A stretch of DNA of 50,965 nucleotides from an uncultured Clostridia bacterium. Its GTDB lineage: Bacteria; Bacillota; Clostridia; Christensenellales; Borkfalkiaceae. A program made the translations under genes and the position numbers. Below the pieces are notes generated by a model that was not told the DNA's origin, did no database searches, and saw only the letters and a list, made by a program, of their open reading frames with translations. Positions 7,578 through 16,352 of this stretch are shown in pieces. Positions within the stretch are counted from its first letter, which is position 1. Each line of letters starts with the position of its first letter. The DNA lies in NCBI GenBank assembly GCA_934247225.1, contig CAKQJE010000020.1:1-50965 (forward strand), read 5' to 3'.

Positions 7578-9407
7578 ATGATTACTTCAAAAGAACTCAG
7601 AAAATCCTGGCTTAAATTTTACGAGGAAAGAGGTCACGAAAATATCGGGGCGGTTTCCCTTATCGGCGACGGTTCGACGGGCGTTATGTTTAACGTCGCG
7701 GGTATGCAGCCGCTTATGCCGTATCTTCTCGGAGCCAAACACCCCTCTGGCAAAACGAGACTTTGCAATGTTCAGGGTTGCGTAAGGACGGTGGATATAG
7801 AGAGCGTCGGCGATCCCACTCACTTCACGTTTTTCGAGATGATGGGCAATTGGTCGCTCGGAGATTATTTCAAAAAAGAAAAAACTCAGTGGTCTTACGA
7901 CATACTTACAAAGATTTTCGGGCTTGACGGCAACGAAATTTGTTCCACGGTTTTCGAGGGCAACGACGCCGCGCCGAGAGACGACGAAACCGCCGAACTT
8001 TTAAAGAAAGTCGGCATAAAGCCCGAACATATTTTTTATCTTCCCAAAAAGGACAATTGGTGGGAACTCGAAGGGACGGTCGGCACGCCGTGCGGACCGG
8101 ATAACGAGTGGTTCTATCCCCGCCACAACAAGCCGTGCGGACCGAACTGCGGACCCGATTGCGGCTGCGGAAGATACGTCGAAATAGGAAACGACGTTTA
8201 TATGCAGTATAAAAAGACGGCTACGGGCTATGAGCCGCTCACAAACAAAAACGTAGACACGGGCTTCGGCTTAGACAGGCTTCTCGCGTTTTTGAACGGC
8301 GTTACGGACGGTTACAAAACCGACTTGTTTATGCCCGTTATCGAATATCTCGAAAAAGCTTCGGGTAAAAAATACGACGAAGACGAGGAAGCGAGAAAAG
8401 CGATGAGAATTATCGCCGACCATATCAGAACGGCGACTATGCTTATCGGCGACGTGAACGGAATAGTTCCGTCAAACGTCGGAGCAGGTTATATTTTAAG
8501 AAGACTTCTGAGAAGAGCTATCCGTTACGCGAGAAAGCTCGGACTCGAAACGACCGCGCTTACCGACGCTTCGAAGATTTATATCGAAAAAATTTACGAC
8601 GAAGCTTATCCTTTGCTTGTCGAAAAAGAAGAATACATTCTTTCCGAAATCGCGAAGGAATCGGCTAAATTCGAAACGACTCTGGCGACGGGACTTAAAG
8701 AATTCAATAAATGCGTAGAGGGAATCGAAAGAAAAAACGCGTTTATGTCGCAGAAAGATCCCGCTTACGTTCCCGAAAAGGGCATAAACGGCAAGCAGGC
8801 GTTCCGCCTTTACGACACGTTCGGTTTCCCGCTCGAACTCACCGAGGAGCTTGCGGGGGAAGTGGGTTACACCGTAGACGCGGACGGATTCAACGAAGCG
8901 TTCAAGGAACATCAGGAAAAGAGTAAACAGCAGCCGCAGGGCGCGTTCAAGGGCGGACTCGAAGAGCAGAACGAAATAACCGCTCGTCTTCACACCGCCA
9001 CGCACCTTTTGAACGCCGCTTTAAAGAGCGTTTTAGACGACGACGGAATAAATCAGAAAGGCTCGAACATCACCGTTGAAAGACTTCGTTTCGACTTTAA
9101 TTTCGACAGAAAAATGCTTCCCGAAGAGATTAAAGCCGTGGAAGATTGGGTGAACGAGGCTATCCGCGCGGACGTTCCCGTAACGATGGAAGAAATGACC
9201 GTTGAAGAAGCCAAGGACCAGGGAGCGATAGGCGTTTTCACCGCAAAATACGGCGATAAGGTCAAGGTTTACACGATCGGCAAATACAGCAAGGAAATCT
9301 GCGGAGGACCGCACGCGGCTCACACGGGCGAGCTTCATCATTTCCATATCGTCAAGGAAGAGGCTTCCTCGGCGGGCGTAAGAAGAATAAAAGCCGTTCT
9401 CGATTAA
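7578..9407 (+). CDS. alaS: Alanine--tRNA ligase, short form without the C-Ala domain
   Basis: A 609-residue enzyme that charges tRNA-Ala. The class II catalytic core begins MITSKELRKSWLKFYEERGH and includes FTFFEMMGNWSLGDYF and NVDTGFGLDR. A cysteine-rich loop (CGPNCGPDCGCG) lies in the core. The editing domain has HTATH and ICGGPHAAH, the zinc-site His/Cys set, and the gene stops shortly after it. The usual bacterial enzyme is about 870 residues and adds an oligomerising, tRNA-elbow-binding C-Ala domain, absent here. The end is clean, with an in-frame stop and a terminator, so this is a short family rather than a truncation. A second, full-length alaS may exist elsewhere. The start has AAAGGA upstream. 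Confidence 0.9.
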   Translation: MITSKELRKSWLKFYEERGHENIGAVSLIGDGSTGVMFNVAGMQPLMPYLLGAKHPSGKTRLCNVQGCVRTVDIESVGDPTHFTFFEMMGNWSLGDYFKKEKTQWSYDILTKIFGLDGNEICSTVFEGNDAAPRDDETAELLKKVGIKPEHIFYLPKKDNWWELEGTVGTPCGPDNEWFYPRHNKPCGPNCGPDCGCGRYVEIGNDVYMQYKKTATGYEPLTNKNVDTGFGLDRLLAFLNGVTDGYKTDLFMPVIEYLEKASGKKYDEDEEARKAMRIIADHIRTATMLIGDVNGIVPSNVGAGYILRRLLRRAIRYARKLGLETTALTDASKIYIEKIYDEAYPLLVEKEEYILSEIAKESAKFETTLATGLKEFNKCVEGIERKNAFMSQKDPAYVPEKGINGKQAFRLYDTFGFPLELTEELAGEVGYTVDADGFNEAFKEHQEKSKQQPQGAFKGGLEEQNEITARLHTATHLLNAALKSVLDDDGINQKGSNITVERLRFDFNFDRKMLPEEIKAVEDWVNEAIRADVPVTMEEMTVEEAKDQGAIGVFTAKYGDKVKVYTIGKYSKEICGGPHAAHTGELHHFHIVKEEASSAGVRRIKAVLD

Positions 9408-9430
9408 GATATTTTATTTAAAATTAAAAC

Positions 9431-9471
9431 GGGGTTGCCGAAAGCTTTTTGAAAAAGCTTTCGGCAACCCC
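9431..9471. terminator. Hairpin between alaS and the converging permease gene
   Basis: GGGGTTGCCGAAAGCTTTTT, one base, and its exact complement. The long perfect stem has no real T run on either side beyond those in the stem, so it may mainly protect 3' ends of both mRNAs. Confidence 0.75.
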
Positions 9472-9489
9472 TTAATCGTATTTCGTAAA

Positions 9490-10377
9490 TCAGTAAATCA
9501 GAGTAATAATGACGCCCGTAATCGCGCCGATAAGATAAAGCGAGGCGATTATGATAAGGTTTCGCTTGATTTTTTTAGTGTTTTTCAGAAGTATCGCAAG
9601 GCCTACGCCGGCGTTGGATATAAGACCCGCAGTCATCGCGCCGAAAGAAATCGCTCCGTTTATATACGCGCTCGTTATAACCGCCGACGAAGCGCAATTC
9701 GGGATAAGCCCCACAAGCGCGGTGATAAACGGCGCAAAATATTCCGAGCCCTCTAAAAACGCCGCGAGATTTTCCGCTCCGATAATTCCGCCTTCGGCGA
9801 ATAAAATTCCGAAAACAAGCGTTACGCCGAGAACGTAAGCGAACGTTTGAAGAGAGTGGAGAAAAGGGATAAGCAGATAACGCTTTAAAATCACATGCGA
9901 TTTTTTCTCGCCCTCGGTTTCTTCCGTGCCGTGATTGTGGCAGTGCGCGCATATTTCCTCGTGTTCGAAATCTTCGTCCTCGGGGATCGTTTTCTTTCTG
10001 AAAATGAAGTTCGCGATTTCGCCGATAACTATCGCGAGCATGATTTTTATAAAAAACAAGGGGATAAGAGTCGCTCTTTTCGGGCTGGAAATAAGTATCG
10101 AAAAAGCTTCGTCGCTCGTCGAAATAAACACGGCGAGAAGCGTTCCTATGCCTATAAGTCCTTTTTCGTAAAGTTTTGCCGACATTACGGAAATTCCGCA
10201 CTGCGGGAACGCCCCGAAAAGAGACCCGAACACCGGCGCGGCTTTTCCCGTAAGAAACTTGCCGTTTTTCGCGAATTCGGCTTTGCGTTCGATAATTTCG
10301 ATGATAACGTATGTCAAAAATATCACAGGCAGCATTTTCAGGCTGTCGAAAAGGCAATCGATGATTATCTCCCGCAT
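9490..10377 (-). CDS. Putative manganese/heavy-metal exporter (ArsP_2-type permease)
   Basis: A 295-residue membrane protein with about eight to ten hydrophobic segments in two halves separated by a charged, His/Cys-rich loop (EICAHCHNHGTEETEGEKK, about residues 140-165) that could bind metal. The repeated half-sites GAFPQCGISVM (near residue 55) and GLIPNCASSAVIT (near 225), each with a Pro-x-Cys, are the signature of the ten-helix heavy-metal exporter family annotated as arsenic or manganese efflux. The substrate is not proven by sequence. AAAGGAGG precedes the start. It is probably a single-gene unit with the promoter at 10484-10512; no manganese riboswitch of the yybP-ykoY type is evident in the leader. 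Confidence 0.8.
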   Translation of the reverse strand: MREIIIDCLFDSLKMLPVIFLTYVIIEIIERKAEFAKNGKFLTGKAAPVFGSLFGAFPQCGISVMSAKLYEKGLIGIGTLLAVFISTSDEAFSILISSPKRATLIPLFFIKIMLAIVIGEIANFIFRKKTIPEDEDFEHEEICAHCHNHGTEETEGEKKSHVILKRYLLIPFLHSLQTFAYVLGVTLVFGILFAEGGIIGAENLAAFLEGSEYFAPFITALVGLIPNCASSAVITSAYINGAISFGAMTAGLISNAGVGLAILLKNTKKIKRNLIIIASLYLIGAITGVIITLIY

Positions 10378-10483
10378 ATTTATTTATCCTCCTTTCGGTA
10401 ATTTTTTTCGTTAATCGTCCGCGGCTTGATTTTTACGGTCGAAAATCCGTAAGAAACATTCGCAGTATAGCGATACAACCCTT

Positions 10484-10512
10484 ATTATACTTGTTTTTTC
10501 GAAAAAAATCAA
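10484..10512 (-). promoter_or_regulatory. Promoter of the permease gene
   Basis: On the minus strand TTGATT-N17-TATAAT, giving a leader of about 100 bases before AAAGGAGG and the start at 10377. Confidence 0.75.
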
Positions 10513-10931
10513 ACGTTCAACCTTATTGTTGCCGTAATTTTCCCCGAAATAACCCGAAGCCGCAGAAAAAATCTGCGGCTTCGGGCTATAATGGAGAATG
10601 ATTTATAAAAACAAGAAAAAACTTGGGGTGGGCTTGTTTTGTTTTTTGCGTTTGTAACCTTTGACGACGATCCGCGCGTTTCGGCTTTATTGTGCCGGTG
10701 CCACGTCGGGGCTTTCGTAACGTCCGTTTCGATTTCGTCGCTCCGATATCGTCGGGAGCTTTCGTAACGCCCCTTTCAGATTACACCGTAATTATAACCC
10801 GAACATATGTTGCGCGTTTGACGGCAAAATATATCTTTGGTGAAATAAATTTCACTCATTTTTTCCTTGACAAAGGTTATTTTTGTCCTAAAATAGCTTT
10901 TTTATACCTTTAACGGCGATAAAAATCGGAT
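10513..10931. other. Gene-free interval between the permease and XRE genes
   Basis: It holds a 14-bp perfect hairpin at 10554-10586 (CCCGAAGCCGCAGA paired with TCTGCGGCTTCGGG, no T run) and two diverged copies of a phrase containing GCTTTCGTAACG at about 10710-10740 and 10760-10790; a third, shorter match (CGTCGGGAGCTTT) lies in the 3' end of the XRE gene. A short plus-strand frame here has no ribosome binding site and is not credited. A TTGACA-N16-TAAAAT pair at 10867-10894 would point into the XRE gene antisense. Confidence 0.5.
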
Positions 10932-11594
10932 TTAATCGTTTTTGTCGTTCCTTTCGTCGGGAGCTTTGAAAATCGAGAGAGATATAAACGATTTTTTCTT
11001 TCCGCCGCTTTGGAAGAGCGTGGAAATGATTATCATTGCCTGCAAAGGTATTCCTATAAAGAATATCGGCCAGAGATTGTACGAGATGAGTTGGAGATAC
11101 GCCGCAACTATCAGCCCCCAATCTATAAGCGACAGCAAAACGGTGTTCACCCATTTAATATTGCCGTGAACCTTGTTGTATTTAAGGCATACAAACGCCG
11201 AAACGGGGACCGCCCACACGAACACCTGCCAATATTTTTCGGTTTTGATTATCATAAATCCGACGTAAATTATCACGGCGACGGTAAACACCGAAAGAAC
11301 GGACAAGCAGAGCATCGCGATGTCGTTCGAGTCGTTTTTAGGCTTTTGCGGCTCGGTTTTCTTTTTAAGGATTTCTACGGCGTTTTCCTTAACGAGGTCG
11401 TCCACCTTAACGTTGAAAAGCTCGGCGACGGCGCAAAGCGCGGTTATGTCGGGAACGGACGAACCGTTCTCCCACTTGGAGATTGTCTTGTCGGAATAAG
11501 AAATCCTCTCGCCGAGTTCCGATTGCTTCATTCCGCTTTCGAGACGCATCTCTTTTATGTTTTTTGCAATATTTTTCTCTATCTGGGAATCCAT
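10932..11594 (-). CDS. XRE-family regulator with C-terminal membrane domain
   Basis: A 220-residue protein. Residues about 9-63 are a Cro/C1-type helix-turn-helix (IKEMRLESGMKQSELGERI, SYSDKTISKWENG, VPDITALCAVAELF). After a charged linker come four likely membrane helices (about 93-112, 119-136, 145-167, 172-192). This layout of a DNA-binding head on a membrane anchor is common in clostridia, usually of unknown signal. The start at 11594 has no Shine-Dalgarno sequence and falls exactly where a sigma-A transcript would begin (see the promoter), so the mRNA looks leaderless. The C-terminus carries a short match to repeats found in the interval downstream. Confidence 0.85.
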   Translation of the reverse strand: MDSQIEKNIAKNIKEMRLESGMKQSELGERISYSDKTISKWENGSSVPDITALCAVAELFNVKVDDLVKENAVEILKKKTEPQKPKNDSNDIAMLCLSVLSVFTVAVIIYVGFMIIKTEKYWQVFVWAVPVSAFVCLKYNKVHGNIKWVNTVLLSLIDWGLIVAAYLQLISYNLWPIFFIGIPLQAMIIISTLFQSGGKKKSFISLSIFKAPDERNDKND

Positions 11595-11600
11595 ACCCGA

Positions 11601-11630
11601 ATTATACCACCGTTAATCGACTTATGTCAA
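11601..11630 (-). promoter_or_regulatory. Promoter of the XRE gene, dispersed motif in its spacer
   Basis: On the minus strand TTGACA-N18-TATAAT. Six bases after the -10 comes ATG, putting the expected start of transcription on the A of the start codon. The spacer contains ATAAGTCGATTA, the reverse of the dispersed motif core. Confidence 0.8.
11614..11627 (+). repeat. Dispersed motif copy 4, in the XRE promoter spacer
   Basis: TAATCGACTTAT matches 12 core bases; the last two differ, where the -35 hexamer (TGTCAA on this strand) begins. It is preceded by CGT, as in other copies. Confidence 0.7.
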
Positions 11631-11666
11631 GCTTTATTTGTAATTCTCCGAACGAGAGAATGACTT

Positions 11667-11683
11667 TCTCTACTATATAGAGA
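11667..11683. promoter_or_regulatory. Small palindrome between divergent genes
   Basis: TCTCTACTATATAGAGA is a near-perfect palindrome between the XRE gene and the large lipoprotein gene, a possible operator. Nothing else supports this. Confidence 0.3.
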
Positions 11684-11723
11684 CCCGTAGAATAAGGAGA
11701 GAGGAGATTTTTTGCTTATTCGC

Positions 11724-11752
11724 TTGATATTTTTTTTGAATCGGACTACAAT
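11724..11752 (+). promoter_or_regulatory. Promoter of the large lipoprotein gene
   Basis: TTGATA-N17-TACAAT, about 100 bases before the start codon, which has AAGGAG upstream. Confidence 0.75.
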
Positions 11753-11860
11753 GCAAAGCGTAAACGAGGGTTCGTTTTGAAAAACTCGGACGCGGTGCTA
11801 AAGCTTTAACCGCGCCGCGGGATAAACTTTAATACGGAAACATTAAGGAGCGATTATATT

Positions 11861-14800
11861 ATGAAGAAAAAGGTTTTGATTTGGGCGTTGGCGGTTATGA
11901 CCGTTATTTCGCTCTTCCTTTTTGCGGGATGTAAAAAGGGGTCGGATAAAATTCCCGAAATCAAATCCGACAGCGACAAGGTGATCACGAGCGAAGTAAA
12001 TTCTTCGCCGAGCGAGAGTGATCCCAAGGACGCTTTGTACATAAGTCTCGGAAAGCTTTCCTCTCTGAATTCTTACAGAACGGAAAACAAAGGTTCGGCG
12101 GTTTCGACGATAGCGGGCGGGCTTTTCAATTACGTTCAGAAAAACGACTGCGGAATGGTCAAAAGCGGCGATAAGTATTACACGTTCAGCAATTCCTATT
12201 CCAAGTTCGTTTCGGTAAAGCACGAAGCTTTCGGAAAAGGCAATAACGTCGCTTATAGAAAGAACGGCAAAGAAATAGTAAACGCTTCCGCGATTGCGTA
12301 CAAGGAAGTTTACGGCGTTCTGCCGACAAAGCTTCTGAGCGGTCACGTTTTCAACGATGAAACGATTAAAAGCGCGGAACTTACCGAGTCGGCGAACGGA
12401 AATTACGTATTTAAAATAGTTCTCGATAAAGAAAAGGGCAACGTCTTATTATATAAACAAATGAAAGAGTTCGGTAAACTCAACGGATATCCCGTCTTTA
12501 CCGACGACACGGTCGCATATCTCACCGTTAAAGAAGATTACACGCCCGTAAAATTTTCTTACGAAAGCAAATATAAGGTAAACGTTTCCGTACTCGGCGA
12601 AATTCCCTGCACGGAAAAAAACGAAGTTAAATTTTACGACATAAACGGCAGCGTTACCATTCCCGACGAGGCGGCTTTCGACGAAGCCGTCGCCGAGAAG
12701 CCTTTGGCGATAACTCCGTCCGAGGAAAAACCCGTAGACAAGGCGAGCGAGAAAATCGTAGCCGCGCTTTTAAAGAGCGATATTAAAAACGGCGTCGCGC
12801 TCACGGGCAATCTTCGTTATAACGGCTTGGAAATTCCCGTCAAGATCAACGCGAAAGCCGATCTCGACACTATTTTAAACGACGACAACGCGGATATCGC
12901 GTCTCTTATCGACGTAAAACTTTCGCTCGGAACTTACGAGGACGTGTTCTCGGTTATCTATCACGACGGAAAGCTTTATTTAAGCCTCGGCAGCGTTAAA
13001 ATCGCCACCGACGTCGCTATGGGCGGCGGTGCGGACGGCTCCGACGATACGACGGGCGGCATTTCTTCGATAATCGGTTCGCTCGATCCCGCTTCGCTCA
13101 TTCAGATCGAAGAGGACGGAGCTTATTACACGATAAGACTCAACGATTTAAAAATCGACATGGCGATCAAAACCGCGCTCAGACAGCTCGGACTTGCGGG
13201 CGATAACGTCGATTCGGATTACGATTTAAACGTTAAGTTATACATACCTTCCGACCGCATCGGGACGATTTCGTTCGGACTTAAAACCGACGTCATCGAT
13301 TGCGGCGCGAAAATTAACCTTTCGGAAGAGGAATTCCCCCTTCCCGACATAAACGATTACGTTTACGAACCCGAAAATATCAAATTCGGCGCGGAAGCTG
13401 ATATTTCCGCGTTCGGTTTCAACGTTCACGCTTCGGCGAAATTGAGTTATAACGTTCTGAAACCCTCGGCAGAGGCGTTGAAAGCAGAAGTCAACATAAC
13501 TTTGGGCAGTTCCTTAAAGAACATTCTCTCTTTGGCGAGCGGCATTTCAGGCGATATCCCCGTCTGGGTCGAAAAGATAAGCAGAGCCGATTCGCTCAAC
13601 ATCGTCGTCGACGGCAGCAAGGTAATGTTCGTTGCCTTAAAGGACGGCAAACCTTCGTTTGCAACCGAAATCGCTTCTTCGAAAGACGAAAAGGAAGACG
13701 TTAAGTATGTCGGCGACGGCGGAACGGATATAGGAATAGATTTCAACGCGTTCCTCGAATTTATGCTGAGCGCCGTCGAAAGAACGGACGAAGGCAAGGC
13801 GGCTTATTGGAACGTTAAAGAAGATAAGATGTCCGTCGTCAACGCGTTCTGGAAACAGGTTCCCGAAATGATTATTTTAAAAGCGGGTAAAACCGTCGGT
13901 AAACTGTTCGGCTCGTATGTGGGCAAACCGCTTGCTTCCGTCGGCGCGGAAATTAACGCGGAAACGAATTCCGCCAAAATGATCGTTACGGCTTACGACG
14001 TTGCGGTCGGCAGCGGAGACGTGTTTATAGAGGGCAGAGATTATGCGACGACCGAACTTCTCGCTGTTTCTTTGCAGTACGGCTTGCTCGACGAATATAC
14101 TTTCGCATGGGACAGCGAAACTCTTTATAACGATATCGTTGCCGCAAAGCGCGTAATCGATATGGTTGAGACGGTGAAAAATCCTTATCTCGACGTAGCG
14201 TACAAGGAAAGAGTTCTCGAAGCCGAAGACGCGTACGCCGCGCTTACGACCGATCAGAAAGTGCTTGTATACAACGTTTCGGACGAAAGCTATTTCTCGG
14301 ATCTTGTAAAGAAAGGCAACAATTTATTTACGGAAGTTGAGAGTTTCGCCAAAGCAGTTGATTTTGGTCTTATAAGAACACTCAACGGTACCTACAATTC
14401 TTTCTCGAAAGAACAGAAAGCTTATTTTGAGCAGGCGTATCCCGCGGAGGCGGAAAAGTATTTCGCTAAGAGAACGGAGTCGGAAAAGGATTACACGGAC
14501 GAACTTATCTCGTTCATAAACAACCTGACGGTTTATTCCGAAGCTTCGCTTAAAGCAATGAGCGGACAGCAAATAAGCGAACTTTTCGCGGCATATGCGG
14601 GCGCTTATGAAAAATACGTCACGCTTTGCACGGCTTCGCTCGCTAAGATGGACGCGGCTAAATTCGAAGCCGAAACGAGAAAGGTCGTAAAGGCTTATGC
14701 GGAATACGTTATCGGTCTTTCCGATAAGGCGAAACACGAAATCATCGTCGCATCCGAAAAATCCGTTGCAGAACTTCTCGCTCTGTATGCAAAATACGAC

Positions 14801-15355
14801 GGATTTAACGAAACTTACCGTGACGGTATCGAGAAAAAGGCGATAGTGAAACTCGTCGACGAAATCGCTCCCGAGTACGCTTCGAAGTGCTATATCGTAG
14901 ATTATTACCTTAAAACAAACGGCTCGTATTTCAGAAAGTATGCGGTTCTCGCAATCGAAGAAGAGATTAAAACCCTTAAATCGCTCAAAGCTTCGGGTGC
15001 AAACGCGTTCGAGCTTGCGCCTCGCTTCGACGACGTCGACGCGCTTTTGAAAAAGACCGACGATTCGGCTGTTTCGAACCTCGGCGAATATCAAACGCTT
15101 AAAAACGACGTTTTGTCGGAATTGCAAAAATTGCTAAAAGCAGAGCTTCCCGTAATCACGCAAAAGCTTAAAGACGTCAATTCCGACCCGAAAGCGAGCG
15201 GAATAGATTGGAAGGGACTGAATGCGGAAGTCGCCAAATACAGAGACGGAATAGAAAGGCTTTCGGCAAAAGGAATCTCTCTGACCGCGGAAATCATTCC
15301 GTTCAAGATTGCCGCTTCCTCGTTCGACAAGAACTATGCGAAATACGGAGCATAA
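11861..15355 (+). CDS. Large surface lipoprotein of unknown function
   Basis: 1,164 residues. A lipoprotein signal peptide (MKKK, a hydrophobic core, then LFAGC with Cys24) predicts anchoring to the outer face of the membrane. About residues 40-270 and 280-700 are beta-rich with alternating hydrophobic residues, somewhat like lipid- or ligand-carrier lipoprotein folds; I could not assign a family. About 765-1164 is helical; the segment ending AYAALTTDQKVLVYN resembles the short helical modules found in many clostridial surface proteins (pattern A-Y-x-x-L-T-x-x-Q-K-x-L-V-x-N). A glycine/aspartate loop (GGGADGSDDTTGG) lies near residue 390. No catalytic motif is seen. It has its own promoter and stands alone. 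Confidence 0.75.
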   Translation: MKKKVLIWALAVMTVISLFLFAGCKKGSDKIPEIKSDSDKVITSEVNSSPSESDPKDALYISLGKLSSLNSYRTENKGSAVSTIAGGLFNYVQKNDCGMVKSGDKYYTFSNSYSKFVSVKHEAFGKGNNVAYRKNGKEIVNASAIAYKEVYGVLPTKLLSGHVFNDETIKSAELTESANGNYVFKIVLDKEKGNVLLYKQMKEFGKLNGYPVFTDDTVAYLTVKEDYTPVKFSYESKYKVNVSVLGEIPCTEKNEVKFYDINGSVTIPDEAAFDEAVAEKPLAITPSEEKPVDKASEKIVAALLKSDIKNGVALTGNLRYNGLEIPVKINAKADLDTILNDDNADIASLIDVKLSLGTYEDVFSVIYHDGKLYLSLGSVKIATDVAMGGGADGSDDTTGGISSIIGSLDPASLIQIEEDGAYYTIRLNDLKIDMAIKTALRQLGLAGDNVDSDYDLNVKLYIPSDRIGTISFGLKTDVIDCGAKINLSEEEFPLPDINDYVYEPENIKFGAEADISAFGFNVHASAKLSYNVLKPSAEALKAEVNITLGSSLKNILSLASGISGDIPVWVEKISRADSLNIVVDGSKVMFVALKDGKPSFATEIASSKDEKEDVKYVGDGGTDIGIDFNAFLEFMLSAVERTDEGKAAYWNVKEDKMSVVNAFWKQVPEMIILKAGKTVGKLFGSYVGKPLASVGAEINAETNSAKMIVTAYDVAVGSGDVFIEGRDYATTELLAVSLQYGLLDEYTFAWDSETLYNDIVAAKRVIDMVETVKNPYLDVAYKERVLEAEDAYAALTTDQKVLVYNVSDESYFSDLVKKGNNLFTEVESFAKAVDFGLIRTLNGTYNSFSKEQKAYFEQAYPAEAEKYFAKRTESEKDYTDELISFINNLTVYSEASLKAMSGQQISELFAAYAGAYEKYVTLCTASLAKMDAAKFEAETRKVVKAYAEYVIGLSDKAKHEIIVASEKSVAELLALYAKYDGFNETYRDGIEKKAIVKLVDEIAPEYASKCYIVDYYLKTNGSYFRKYAVLAIEEEIKTLKSLKASGANAFELAPRFDDVDALLKKTDDSAVSNLGEYQTLKNDVLSELQKLLKAELPVITQKLKDVNSDPKASGIDWKGLNAEVAKYRDGIERLSAKGISLTAEIIPFKIAASSFDKNYAKYGA

Positions 15356-15453
15356 AAATTACAATATAGTTTCGGATAATTAAAGCCGATATTTTTGCGG
15401 CGGGCATCGTTTAGATGTCCGCCGTGATTTTTATAACAAAAATGATATAATAC

Positions 15454-15493
15454 TTGACTTGTGGCATAATATAGTATATAATTAAGCCACAAG
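15454..15493 (+). promoter_or_regulatory. Promoter and palindromic operator of the toxin-antitoxin genes
   Basis: TTGACT-N17-TATAAT at 15454-15482. CTTGTGGC (15458-15465) and GCCACAAG (15486-15493) are perfect inverted repeats flanking the -10, as expected for autoregulation by a Phd/YefM antitoxin. Confidence 0.8.
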
Positions 15494-15512
15494 AATGCGG
15501 AGGTGAGAAAGT

Positions 15513-15770
15513 ATGGTCATAATCCCGATGAGAGATTTAAAGGATACCGTTGAAATCGAAAGAAAATGCGCGGAAGCAAACGGTCCCGTTTTTGTAACCA
15601 AAAACGGATACGGGCGGCTTGTGGTAATGGATATCGACTACTATGAGCAAACCATGCAAAAAATTTACGAAGCAAAACAAATAAAAGAAGGGCTTTCGGA
15701 TATCGAAAACGGACGGGTGGTTGACGGCGATACCGTAAAACAGAGGCTGACGGACAAATATGGACTTTGA
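15513..15770 (+). CDS. Phd/YefM-family antitoxin
   Basis: An 85-residue protein of normal antitoxin length. Residues 1-45 (MVIIPMRDLKDTVEIERKC, then VFVTKNGYGRLVVMDIDYYE) form the N-terminal dimer and DNA-binding fold of the Phd/YefM family; the rest is the flexible tail that normally covers the toxin. GGAGGTGA precedes the start. Its stop overlaps the toxin start by 11 bases, so the two are coupled. The palindrome over its promoter fits self-repression. Confidence 0.9.
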   Translation: MVIIPMRDLKDTVEIERKCAEANGPVFVTKNGYGRLVVMDIDYYEQTMQKIYEAKQIKEGLSDIENGRVVDGDTVKQRLTDKYGL

Positions 15771-16093
15771 ATACTCGTATAAATTTACCGAAAAAGCAGA
15801 AAACAATTTGGATGAAATTATACGATATATCCGCGAGAAGTTGTTAAATCCGTCTGCTGCGGTATCTTTTTTTTAAGAGAGTTTTCGAAAGCATAGACAA
15901 TTTGCGCAAGTTTCCGCTTTCCGGAATGCTTGTCGAAAACGAGTTTCTGCAAAATAAAAATATTCGAAGGGTTGTTGCCGATAATTACATAATATATTAT
16001 CTGACCGACGAAGCGCAACGTGAAATAATAATCGTTCGCATTGTTTACGGCAAAAGGAATCTTGAAGAAATTTATCTTGAAATAACAGATTGA
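15760..16093 (+). pseudogene. RelE/ParE-family toxin split by a frameshift at a run of eight T
   Basis: Starting at ATG 15760, 38 codons (MDFEYSYKFTEKAENNLDEI, then IRYIREKLLNPSA) run into TAA at 15874-15876 right after TCT TTT TTT. If one T is removed, translation continues without interruption through KRVFESIDNLRKFPLSGM and the typical RelE/ParE C-terminus (RRVVADNYIIYYLTD, then IIIVRIVYGKRNLEEIY) to TGA at 16093, giving about 110 residues, the normal length. The toxin is therefore off, unless the run slips in transcription or the ribosome moves +1 at the UUU UAA step. An assembly or sequencing error in the homopolymer is also possible. The intact antitoxin and intact 3' part suggest a recent or reversible change. 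Confidence 0.8.
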
Positions 16094-16111
16094 AACAACT
16101 TAAAACCCGGA

Positions 16112-16145
16112 ACGGAGTCGTTTTTAACGGCTCCGTTTTTTATTA
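16112..16145 (+). terminator. Terminator of the toxin-antitoxin unit
   Basis: ACGGAGTCG, loop, CGGCTCCGT and a run of six T. Confidence 0.8.
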
Positions 16146-16352
16146 GTTTATTCTTGTTCGGAACGGAATGAATTTTCGATAAAATAAGGCATAATACGAC
16201 TAAGGTTATGATTTTAAAAGGTTTTAATTATGGTAAAATTAGGCGAGAAAGCGGCAAGCCGGACTATTTAACGGCTTTAAAGTTTGCTTGGGTTTTTAAT
16301 TCCGCACAGCTTATAGTTTTGCTTGCGGCTCGGCTTATGAAAAGGAGAAAGT

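Noticed and set aside
9431..9471. Transposon inverted repeat
   Set aside because: It is one perfect hairpin between converging gene ends, the usual place for a terminator.
10867..10894. Plus-strand promoter TTGACA-N16-TAAAAT
   Set aside because: Good hexamers but nothing downstream except the antisense of the XRE gene; kept only as a remark.
10692..10913. Small plus-strand gene in the 10.5-10.9 kb interval
   Set aside because: No ribosome binding site, odd composition, and the stretch carries diverged direct repeats.
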